64,000 nucleotides of DNA from Actinoplanes solisilvae (GTDB lineage Bacteria; Actinomycetota; Actinomycetes; Mycobacteriales; Micromonosporaceae), in NCBI RefSeq assembly GCF_003999975.1, contig NZ_RJAC01000037.1, forward strand, positions 1 through 64,000, given 5' to 3'. Made by a program: the position numbers and the translations under genes. Position 1 is the first letter of the stretch, and each line of letters begins with the position of its first letter. A model generated the notes under the pieces. That model saw nothing but the letters and a program-made list of their open reading frames with translations, was not told the origin of the DNA and did no database searches. Shown here piece by piece: positions 7,280 to 14,841 of the stretch.

Positions 7280-9067
7280 ATGTCGGGGGGCACCGATACT
7301 GTCTGCCGTGTGCTGGAGGAGTTGCGTATCACCGGGCTCGGCGTCATCGACGACACGACGCTGAGGCTGACGGCGGGCATGAACGTCATCACCGGTGAGA
7401 CCGGAGCCGGAAAGACCATGGTCGTGACCGGCCTCGGCCTGCTGTTCGGGGGCCGGGCCGACGCCGGTCGGGTGCGGGCCGACCCGGGCCGGGCGGTCGT
7501 CGAGGGCCGCCTGCGGCTCACCGGCCGCCTGGCCGACGAGGTCTCGACCCGCATCAGCGAGGCGGGCGCCGAGATCGACGACGACGGCTCGGTGCTGCTG
7601 AGCCGCACGGTGACGATCGAGGGCCGGTCCCGCGCCCACGTCGGCGGCCGCAGCATGCCGGTGGCCATGCTCAGCGACCTGGGCGAGAGGGTGCTGGCCG
7701 TGCACGGCCAGTCCGACCAGTTGCGGCTGCTGCGCCCGGCCGAGCAGCGCGGCGCCCTCGACCGCTTCGCCGGCCCCGAGCTCGAGAAGCTGCTCGAGAC
7801 CTACCGTGAGGCGTTCGGCCGCTGGCGGGCCGTGGTCGACGACCTGGCCGACCGCCGCCGCAACGCCCGCGCCCGCTCGCAGGAGGCCGACCTGCTCAAG
7901 CTCGGCCTCGACGAGATCACCCGGGTCGACCCCCAGCCTGGGGAAGACGACGATCTGCGCGCCGAGGTGCAGCGCCTCGAGCACGCCGAGGGTCTTCGGG
8001 TCGCGGCCGCGCTGGCCGCCGCCGCGCTGGCCGGTGGGGTCGAGGTCACCGACGAGACACCCGACGCCACCGAGTTGCTCGGCACGGCCCGGCGCACGCT
8101 CGAGGCGCAGGCCCCGGTCGACCCGATGCTGGGCGAGCTGGCCGCGCGCATCGAAGAGGCGGCCACCCTGGTGGGTGACGTGTCCGCCGAGCTGTCGGCC
8201 TACCTGAGCGCGCTCGACGCCGACCCGGCCCGTCTCGAGCAGATCTACGAGCGCCGCGCCGAGCTGCGCGGGCTGACCCGCAAATACGCCGACGACGTCG
8301 AGGGCGTCATCGCCTGGGCCGAGAACGCCCGCACCAGGCTGGCCGCGCTCGACTCGTCCGACGAGCTGCTCGACGAGCTCGACAAGGAACGTCAACGGCT
8401 GGCCGGCCAGGTGGCCGAGTTCGCGGGCCGGCTCACCGCCGCGCGGGTCGAGGCGTCCGGCCGGTTCAGTCAGGCGGTCAGCGTCGAGCTGGCCGGGCTG
8501 GCCATGCCGCACGCCCGTGTCGAGGTGGCCGTCGTGCCGCGCCCGGTCGGCAAGGACGAGCCGTCCGTGACGGTCGACGGTGCCGAGGTCGGCGTGGGCC
8601 CCGACGGCGCCGACGAGGTCGAGTTGCGGTTGCTGGCCCACCCGGGCGCGCCGTCGCTGCCGCTGCAGAAGGGCGCGTCCGGTGGTGAGCTGTCCCGGGT
8701 GATGCTCGCGATCGAGGTGGTCTTCGCCGGTGCGGGCGGCCCGCCGACCCTGGTCTTCGACGAGGTCGACTCCGGCGTGGGCGGCACGGCCGCGGTCGAG
8801 ATCGGCCGGCGGCTGGCTCGGCTCGCGCGCACCCACCAGGTGCTGGTCGTGACCCACCTGCCCCAGGTGGCCGCGTTCGCCGACCGTCACCTGGTCGTGC
8901 AGAAGGACACCGGGGGAGCGATCACCACCAGTGGGGTTCGCATCGTCGAGGAGACCGAGCGGGCCCGCGAACTGTCCCGCATGCTCGCCGGATTGCCCGA
9001 CTCCGATCTGGGAATCGCGCATGCGGAAGAGTTGCTTGCCGTGGCGAGCCGCGAAAAGCGGGCCTGA
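7280..9067 (+). CDS. recN: DNA repair protein RecN
   Basis: 595 residues from ATG 7280. The family start fits better at the in-frame GTG 7310 (VLEELRI...). No ribosome binding site precedes that codon, but a GATACT box at 7294-7299 sits at the right distance for a leaderless transcript beginning there. RecN is an SMC-like ATPase of double-strand-break repair. Walker A is GETGAGKT (39-46), the centre is coiled-coil, and the C-terminal part has the signature 'GASGGELSRVMLAIEV', Walker B 'TLVFDEVDSGVGG', then 'VLVVTHLPQVAAFADRHLVV'. Located between nadK and steA, as in mycobacteria. Confidence 0.95.
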   Translation: MSGGTDTVCRVLEELRITGLGVIDDTTLRLTAGMNVITGETGAGKTMVVTGLGLLFGGRADAGRVRADPGRAVVEGRLRLTGRLADEVSTRISEAGAEIDDDGSVLLSRTVTIEGRSRAHVGGRSMPVAMLSDLGERVLAVHGQSDQLRLLRPAEQRGALDRFAGPELEKLLETYREAFGRWRAVVDDLADRRRNARARSQEADLLKLGLDEITRVDPQPGEDDDLRAEVQRLEHAEGLRVAAALAAAALAGGVEVTDETPDATELLGTARRTLEAQAPVDPMLGELAARIEEAATLVGDVSAELSAYLSALDADPARLEQIYERRAELRGLTRKYADDVEGVIAWAENARTRLAALDSSDELLDELDKERQRLAGQVAEFAGRLTAARVEASGRFSQAVSVELAGLAMPHARVEVAVVPRPVGKDEPSVTVDGAEVGVGPDGADEVELRLLAHPGAPSLPLQKGASGGELSRVMLAIEVVFAGAGGPPTLVFDEVDSGVGGTAAVEIGRRLARLARTHQVLVVTHLPQVAAFADRHLVVQKDTGGAITTSGVRIVEETERARELSRMLAGLPDSDLGIAHAEELLAVASREKRA

Positions 9068-9107
9068 CCAGCAGATTCGTCCGGGGAGCCCGGCCGATAG
9101 GGACTAG

Positions 9108-9126
9108 CGGGGCGAATGCCCCTTTT
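9108..9126 (+). terminator. Weak hairpin after recN
   Basis: A five-base-pair stem ggggc/gcccc around gaat, followed by TTTT. It is short, so termination would be partial; it lies 40 bases after the recN stop in the gap before steA. Confidence 0.3.
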
Positions 9127-9187
9127 GTGGGTGAGATCGCGCATGTCGCGTGCCAAGCGCGTGATTCGGCATGTCAGGATGGCCGTA

Positions 9188-10366
9188 ATGCGACTTCCCA
9201 CCTTGCGCCGCGCGCGGAGCACCGACCCCGATGCGCTCGCCGGCACCGCCCGCCTCGACCGTCGGACCAAGCGTCTGACCGGTCGGCTGCGTCCCGGCGA
9301 GATCGCCGTCATCGACCACGTCGACATCGACCGGGTGGCCGCCGACGCGCTGGTCGCCGTCGGGGTGGCCGCCGTGCTCAACGCGAAACCGTCGATCTCG
9401 GGCCGCTATCCCAACCTCGGCCCCGAAGTGCTGATCAAGAACGGCGTCGTGCTCATCGACGATCTCGGTGACGAGATCTTCGGACGCCTCAGCGAGGGCG
9501 ACCCGGTGGCCATCGAGGGCGACACCGTGCTGCTCGACGGCGAGGCGATCGCCACCGGCGTGCGGCAGGACGCCGAGACCGTGGCCCGCTCGATGGCCGA
9601 CGCCCGCGAGGGCCTGTCGGTGCAGCTCGAGGCGTTCGCGGCCAACACGATGGACTACCTCAAGCAGGAACGCGACCTGCTGCTCGACGGCGTGGGCGTG
9701 CCCGAGGTGCAGACCCGCATCGCCGGGCGGCACGTGCTGATCGTGGTGCGCGGCTACGACTACAAGGACGACCTCGACGTCCTGCGGCCCTACATCCACG
9801 AGTACAAGCCCGTGCTGATCGGGGTCGACGGCGGCGCCGACGCGCTGGTCGAGTCGGGCTACACCCCCGACATGATCATCGGGGACATGGACTCGGTCAC
9901 CGACGACGTGCTCCGCTGCGGGGCCGAGGTCGTCGTGCACGCCTATCCCGACGGCCGTGCCCCGGGTCTCGAACGGGTGCACAACCTCGACGTGCCCGCG
10001 CTGACCTTCCCGGCCGCGGCGACCAGCGAAGACCTGGCGATGCTGCTGGCCGACGACAAGGGCGCCACCCTGATCGTCGCGGTCGGCACGCACGCCAACC
10101 TGGTCGAGTTCCTCGACAAGGGCCGCGGCGGCATGGCCTCGACGTTCCTGACCCGGCTCAAGGTCGGCGGCAAACTGGTCGACGCCAAGGGCGTCAGCCG
10201 GCTCTACAAGCAGAACATCTCCGGCTCGGCGCTGCTGCTGCTCGTGCTCTCGGCCACGGCGGCGATGGCGGCGGCGGTCGCCGTGTCCACGGTCGGGAAG
10301 GCGTACCTCACCCTGGTCTCCGAGTGGTGGGACAATCTGGTCTTCCAGCTGGGGCACCTTTTCTGA
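9188..10366 (+). CDS. steA: SteA-like cytokinetic ring protein
   Basis: 392 residues from ATG 9188 (AGGA at 9176-9179). Earlier in-frame starts overlap that site or lack one. The soluble part has a thiamine-pyrophosphokinase-like fold ('VLIGVDGGADALVESGYTPDMIIGDMDSV', 'GTHANLVEFLDKGRGGMASTFLTRLKVG'), one transmembrane helix follows ('ALLLLVLSATAAMAAAVAV'), then a short outside tail ending 'WWDNLVFQLGHLF'. In Corynebacterium glutamicum SteA and SteB act together at the septum in cell separation; the equivalent M. tuberculosis gene is Rv1697. The next gene supplies the SteB partner, 13 bases downstream. Confidence 0.88.
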   Translation: MRLPTLRRARSTDPDALAGTARLDRRTKRLTGRLRPGEIAVIDHVDIDRVAADALVAVGVAAVLNAKPSISGRYPNLGPEVLIKNGVVLIDDLGDEIFGRLSEGDPVAIEGDTVLLDGEAIATGVRQDAETVARSMADAREGLSVQLEAFAANTMDYLKQERDLLLDGVGVPEVQTRIAGRHVLIVVRGYDYKDDLDVLRPYIHEYKPVLIGVDGGADALVESGYTPDMIIGDMDSVTDDVLRCGAEVVVHAYPDGRAPGLERVHNLDVPALTFPAAATSEDLAMLLADDKGATLIVAVGTHANLVEFLDKGRGGMASTFLTRLKVGGKLVDAKGVSRLYKQNISGSALLLLVLSATAAMAAAVAVSTVGKAYLTLVSEWWDNLVFQLGHLF

Positions 10367-10379
10367 AGCGGGCTTTGTT

Positions 10380-11321
10380 GTGATCAACTTTCGGTACCAC
10401 GTGGTGTCGCTCACCGCGGTCTTCCTCGCGCTGGCCATCGGCCTGGTCGTGGGCACCGCGTCGCTCAACGGCCCGGTCGCCGACAGCCTCAAGGGCCAGA
10501 TCAGCGCGCTGAATAAAGACCTCGGCAACAAGCGCGACCAGATCAACCAGTACCGCGAGGAGATCAACCGCAGCCAGGAGTTCGCGGCCCAGATCGCGCC
10601 GACCCTGCTCGACGGGCGGCTCGCCGGTCGCAAGCTCGCCGTGCTGGCACTGCCGGGCACCGACCCGTACGCCGACAAGGTCATCTCGATGCTGACCATC
10701 GCCGGCGCGACCGTCACGGCCAAGGTGAGCGTGCAGGACAAGTTCTTCGACCCGGCGGTCGAGCTCGAACTGCTCGACCTGGCCAGCCAGTCGTCGCAGC
10801 CGACGATCCAGATCAGCGACGTGCCGCTCAACAGCGACGGCGTTGAGACGGCCAGCGCCCAGATCGCGCTCGCGCTGCTGCAGCGGGCCGGCGCGCCCGC
10901 CGCGCAGCCGGCCGCCGGTGACGTGACGGCGGTCCTCACGGCGTACACGAAGCAGGGCTACATCGAGGTCGACGACAAGGCGGTGGGCGGCGCCGAGGGC
11001 GTCGTGATGATCACCGGCGCGCCGGCCATCGACAAGGACGCCGCCAAGAAGGCGCAGTCGCTGGTCCAGATGGCCACCCAGTTCAGCAACGCGCGGCCCC
11101 TCGTGGTGGCCGGTGACGGCGTGGGCGACGGCAACCTGATCTCCGCCGTGCGGGCCGACCCGATCCTGGTCAAGAAGATCTCCACGGTGGACAACGCGAG
11201 CACGGTCGACGGTCAGGTCGCCACCGCGATGACCACCGCCGAGCGCGTGGTCGACAACAAGGTCGGCCAATACGGTCTGGCCGCCGGAAACGCCGGGCTG
11301 GTGCCGAAGGCCTCGTCGTAG
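10380..11321 (+). CDS. steB: SteB / MctB family membrane-anchored protein
   Basis: 313 residues from GTG 10380. The family signature begins at the first residues: 'MINFRYHVVSLTAVFLALAIG', a signal anchor at about 8-27. A coiled-coil follows (about 38-75), then a secreted alpha/beta domain. M. tuberculosis Rv1698 (MctB) was proposed as a copper-transport or pore protein, while the corynebacterial homologue SteB activates septal peptidoglycan hydrolysis with SteA. The adjacency to steA here favours the second role. Extracytoplasmic with an N-terminal anchor. Confidence 0.85.
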   Translation: MINFRYHVVSLTAVFLALAIGLVVGTASLNGPVADSLKGQISALNKDLGNKRDQINQYREEINRSQEFAAQIAPTLLDGRLAGRKLAVLALPGTDPYADKVISMLTIAGATVTAKVSVQDKFFDPAVELELLDLASQSSQPTIQISDVPLNSDGVETASAQIALALLQRAGAPAAQPAAGDVTAVLTAYTKQGYIEVDDKAVGGAEGVVMITGAPAIDKDAAKKAQSLVQMATQFSNARPLVVAGDGVGDGNLISAVRADPILVKKISTVDNASTVDGQVATAMTTAERVVDNKVGQYGLAAGNAGLVPKASS

Positions 11322-11346
11322 CGTCCGGTCTCTAAACTTCCCAGAC

Positions 11347-12174
11347 ATGCCCATCCTCCGGTCCTTCGGCGCCGGCGCCGTGCTCGCCCGCGCCGCGCTC
11401 GCCTGGATCCGTCGCGACCAGCTCGCCGGCGCCCTGGAACGCACGAACTTCCACGGACGCTCGGTCACCCTCGCCGGCGGCCCGGCGCTCGCCGCGGGCG
11501 CAACCGTGGCGGCCGCGCTCGGCGCGCCCGGCGGGCGGCTGGCCGCGGCGGCAGTCACGGCCGGGGCGGTGTCCGGCGCGGTCGGGCTCTACGACGACAT
11601 CGCCGGCAACCGGCCCGAGCAGAAGTCCGCGAAGGGCTTCGCCGGGCACCTGGGCGCGCTGCGCGAGGGCCGGGTCACCAGCGGCCTGGTGAAGATCGCC
11701 GGGGTCGGCGCGGCCGGGTTCGTGGCCAGCGCGCTGATCGGCAGCCGGCGGTCGAGCCGCATCGGTCGCGCGGTCGACGTGCTGCTCGGCGCGGGCGTCA
11801 TCGCCGGCACGGCCAACCTGCTCAACCTGCTCGATCTGCGTCCGGGCCGGGCCATCAAGGCGGGCGCGATCATCGCCGCGCCGCTGGCGGTGGGCCGCCG
11901 CGGTGGCATGGCGGCGGGCACCCTCGGCGCGTCGGCGGCGCTGCTCCCGGACGACCTGGGCGAAGAGATCATGCTGGGCGACTCCGGGGCCAACGCGCTC
12001 GGCGCCCTGATCGGCGTGGCCCTGGTGGCCCGCAGCGGCCCGGCCGGCCGGCTGGCCGCGCTGAGCGTCCTCGGCGCGCTGACCGCGGCGAGCGAGAAGG
12101 TCAGCTTCACCAAGGTCATCAACGACACTCCGTGGCTGAAATACCTCGACGAGCTGGGCCGTCGCCCCTCGTGA
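11347..12174 (+). CDS. GT4-family (MraY/WecA-like) phosphoglycosyltransferase homologue, membrane protein
   Basis: 275 residues, strongly hydrophobic. Three motifs of the polyprenyl-phosphate N-acetylhexosamine-1-phosphate transferase superfamily are recognisable in order: 'GLYDDIAGN' (aspartate pair), 'NLLNLLDLRPGRA' (the N-x-x-N-x-x-D motif) and 'LGDSGANALGAL' (the G-D-S/T-G motif). The protein is shorter than MraY (~360 residues) and lacks the first helix or two, so it is a divergent branch. It heads a run of envelope genes (flippase, glycosyltransferase, membrane protein) that separates steB from pyrG, suggesting a role in an unidentified cell-wall glycan. Confidence 0.65.
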   Translation: MPILRSFGAGAVLARAALAWIRRDQLAGALERTNFHGRSVTLAGGPALAAGATVAAALGAPGGRLAAAAVTAGAVSGAVGLYDDIAGNRPEQKSAKGFAGHLGALREGRVTSGLVKIAGVGAAGFVASALIGSRRSSRIGRAVDVLLGAGVIAGTANLLNLLDLRPGRAIKAGAIIAAPLAVGRRGGMAAGTLGASAALLPDDLGEEIMLGDSGANALGALIGVALVARSGPAGRLAALSVLGALTAASEKVSFTKVINDTPWLKYLDELGRRPS

Positions 12175-13718
12175 CAACGGCCCCCGCCGCGCGAATCGCC
12201 GGGGCGGCCGCGCTGATCACCGTGCTGACGGTGGTGGCGCGCGTCGCCGGGTTCGGGCGCACCTTCGTCTTCCTGCACACGGTCGGTCACGAAGACCTGG
12301 CCGACATCTACAACGCCGCCAACACGATCCCCAACATCGTCTTCGAGCTGGTCGCCGGTGGTGCTCTGGCCAGTCTCGTCGTGCCGCTGCTGGCCGGCGC
12401 GGTCGCGGCCGGCGACCGCGAGCGGGTGAACCGGGTCTCCTCGGCCCTGCTCACCTGGGTGCTCGTGCTGCTCGTGCCGCTGGCCGTGCTGGTCGCGCTG
12501 CTGGCCGGCCCGATCGCCGGGCTGCTGCCGGGCGTGCCGGTCGATCATCAGGAGACGGCGGCGAGCATGCTGCGGGTCTTCGCGCCCCAGCTGCCGCTCT
12601 ACGGCGTCGGCATCGTGCTGACCGGCGTGCTGCAGGCCCACCACCGGTTCGCGTGGCCGGTCATCGCGCCGCTGCTGTCCAGCGTGACGGTGATGGCCGC
12701 CTATTTGACGTACGCCTCCGTCGACGGCGCCGAGACCGACTTCGCCGGCCTGACCCGCACCGGTGAGCTGATCCTGTCGATCGGAACGACCTGCGGCGTC
12801 GTCGTGCTCGCGCTCTGCCTGCTGATCCCGCTGCGGCGGCTGCGGTTGCGGCTGCGGCCCAGCCTTCGGTTCGGCGGCGACGAGGGCCGGCAGGCCGTGC
12901 GGCTGGGCTGGGCGGGAGCGGTCACCGTCGGCTCCCAGCAGGTGATGGTCGTGGTGGCGATCGCGCTCACGGCCAAGAACGGGCTCGCGCTCTACACCGC
13001 CGCGCAGACCGTCTTCCTGCTGCCGTGGGCCGTGCTCGCGGTGCCGGTCGCGACCGCGGTCTACCCGTCGCTGTCGGCCGCCGCAGCCCAGGGCGACGAG
13101 GAGGCGTACGGGAAAGCTCTGTCGGCCACCTCGCGAACGGTGATGTTGCTCGCCGGGCTCGGCGCGGCCGCCCTGATCGCCCTGGCCGGCCCGTTGGCGT
13201 ACCTGATCGGTGCGGCCCCGGCCGCCGACGCGATCGCCGGATTCGCGCCCGGCCTGCTGGGCTATGCACTTTTCGCCCTGCTCTCCAGGGCGCTCTACGC
13301 GCGCGGCGCGACGGTGGCCGCGGCTGCCTCGACCGGCGTCGGCTGGATCGTCGGGGCCGGAGTGGCGCTGACCTTGTCGCTGGTCGGTGACGAGGTGTTC
13401 GTGCTCAGCGTGGCCAATGCCGTCGCCATGTCGGTCATCGGACTTCTGCTGGTCGTGGCCGTACGGCGGCACGCCGGTCCCGCGGCTCTGGCCGGGCTCG
13501 GCCGCACCACGCTGGTCGCTGTGCTGGCCGGAGGCTTGGCCGCGCTCGCCGGGTGGGGCGTCGTGATGGGCCTGAACGGTCCGACCCCGCAGGTGCTTCC
13601 CAGCATCGTTCAAGGCATATTGGGTGGGCTCGCGGTGCTCGTCGTGTTCGGCGGCGTCGCTTATCCGGCGGCCCGGCGCGACCTGGCACCCTTGGCGCGC
13701 AGGCTGCGGAACAAATAG
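12171..13718 (+). CDS. MurJ/MviN-family lipid-linked oligosaccharide flippase
   Basis: 515 residues from GTG 12171, overlapping the previous stop by four bases. A multi-pass protein of about 13-14 helices with the MOP-superfamily pattern: 'VARVAGFGRTFVFLHTVG' near the N-terminus, 'YNAANTIPNIVFELVAGGALASLVVPLLA' and 'LYGVGIVLTGVLQAHHRFAWPVIAPLLSS' are MviN signatures. MurJ moves lipid II across the membrane. Because it sits beside an MraY-like enzyme and a glycosyltransferase rather than in the mur cluster, it may flip a different undecaprenyl-linked glycan. Most actinobacteria keep another MurJ elsewhere, so this is probably a second copy. Confidence 0.8.
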   Translation: MTTAPAARIAGAAALITVLTVVARVAGFGRTFVFLHTVGHEDLADIYNAANTIPNIVFELVAGGALASLVVPLLAGAVAAGDRERVNRVSSALLTWVLVLLVPLAVLVALLAGPIAGLLPGVPVDHQETAASMLRVFAPQLPLYGVGIVLTGVLQAHHRFAWPVIAPLLSSVTVMAAYLTYASVDGAETDFAGLTRTGELILSIGTTCGVVVLALCLLIPLRRLRLRLRPSLRFGGDEGRQAVRLGWAGAVTVGSQQVMVVVAIALTAKNGLALYTAAQTVFLLPWAVLAVPVATAVYPSLSAAAAQGDEEAYGKALSATSRTVMLLAGLGAAALIALAGPLAYLIGAAPAADAIAGFAPGLLGYALFALLSRALYARGATVAAAASTGVGWIVGAGVALTLSLVGDEVFVLSVANAVAMSVIGLLLVVAVRRHAGPAALAGLGRTTLVAVLAGGLAALAGWGVVMGLNGPTPQVLPSIVQGILGGLAVLVVFGGVAYPAARRDLAPLARRLRNK

Positions 13719-13737
13719 AGACAGGGAGAGATACTTC

Positions 13738-14841
13738 GTGGGCGACTGGCGTGGATCGGTGGCTCTGGTGCTGGCCTCCAGCACGGGCGGGGTCGGCCAG
13801 CACGTCGCCTCCCTGGCCCGCGGCCTGGTCGCGGCCGGCTGCGAGGTCCTGGTCGGCGGGCCCGAGGCCACCGACGAGCAGTTCGGCTTCTCCGCGTCCG
13901 GCGCCACCTTCGTCCCGGTCGAGATCCCGGCCAGCCCCGGCCCGCAGGACGCGGGAGCCATCCGCCAGCTTCGTGGCGCCCTGGCCGCCCGCCGTCCCGA
14001 CGTCGTGCACGCCCACGGCTTCCGGGCCGCCTTCGTCGCCCAGCTGGCCCGCTCCGGCGTGCCGCTCGTCGTCACCTGGCACAACGCCGTGCTGACCCGC
14101 AAGGGCCTGCGCGGTCAGGCGTCCCTGCTGGTCGAGCGGGTCGTCGCGCGCGGCGCCACGCTCACCCTCGGCGCCTCCGACGACCTGGTCGAGCGGGCCA
14201 CCGCGCTGGGCGCCCGCAACGCGCGGCTCGGCGCCGTCGCCGCGCCCGCGCTGCCCCAGCCCCGGCGCACCCGCGCGGCCGTGCGAGCCGAGTTCCGGCT
14301 GCGCCCCGAGACCCCGCTGATCCTGTCGGTCGGCCGGCTGCACCCGCAGAAGCGCTACGACCTGCTGGTCGAGGCGTCAGCCCGGTGGCGCGGCCTCGAC
14401 CCGGCGCCGGTCGTCGTGGTGGCCGGGTCCGGCCCCAGCTACATGGGGCTGGCCCAGCAGGCGTCGCGCGAGCGGGCGCCGCTCCACCTGCTCGGGCACC
14501 GCACCGACGTGGCCGATCTGCTGCTCGGCGCCGACCTCGCCGTGATCACCAGCGACTGGGAGGCGCGGCAGCTGTTCGCCCAGGAGGCGCTCGGCGCCGG
14601 CACGCCGCTGATCAGCACCGCCGTGGGCGGACTGCCCGGCCTGGTCGGCGATGCGGCCCTGCTGATCCCGCCCGACGACGTCGACGCTCTCGACAACGCG
14701 GTGCGCGCGCTGCTCGACGACCCCGTGCTGCGCGCCGACTATGCCGCCCGCGGCCCCGAGCAGGCCGCCACCTGGCCGCGGGAGGCCGACACGGTCGTCG
14801 ACGTGCTGGCGGCGTACGCGGAAGTGACGGGTTTTCAGTGA
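13738..14841 (+). CDS. GT4-type glycosyltransferase
   Basis: 367 residues from GTG 13738 with gggagag at 13724-13730. Two Rossmann-like halves: an N-terminal acceptor part with 'LVLASSTGGVGQHVASLARGLVAAGCEV' and 'DVVHAHGFRAAFVA', and a C-terminal donor part with 'LILSVGRLHPQKRYDLLVEA' and 'FAQEALGAGTPLISTAVGGLPGLVGDAALLI' (the E-x7-E-like motif of GT-B retaining enzymes). Sugar and acceptor cannot be read from sequence. Its last codons overlap the next start (GTG at 14838), placing it in one operon with the flippase and the membrane protein. Confidence 0.88.
   Translation: MGDWRGSVALVLASSTGGVGQHVASLARGLVAAGCEVLVGGPEATDEQFGFSASGATFVPVEIPASPGPQDAGAIRQLRGALAARRPDVVHAHGFRAAFVAQLARSGVPLVVTWHNAVLTRKGLRGQASLLVERVVARGATLTLGASDDLVERATALGARNARLGAVAAPALPQPRRTRAAVRAEFRLRPETPLILSVGRLHPQKRYDLLVEASARWRGLDPAPVVVVAGSGPSYMGLAQQASRERAPLHLLGHRTDVADLLLGADLAVITSDWEARQLFAQEALGAGTPLISTAVGGLPGLVGDAALLIPPDDVDALDNAVRALLDDPVLRADYAARGPEQAATWPREADTVVDVLAAYAEVTGFQ

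Noticed and set aside
6344..9022. 892-codon antisense frame opposite nadK and recN
   Set aside because: Artefact of high third-position G+C; both sense genes have full family motifs.
11589..14102. 837-codon antisense frame opposite the envelope cluster
   Set aside because: Low-complexity Arg/Gln/Gly product, no domain, overlaps three well-supported genes.
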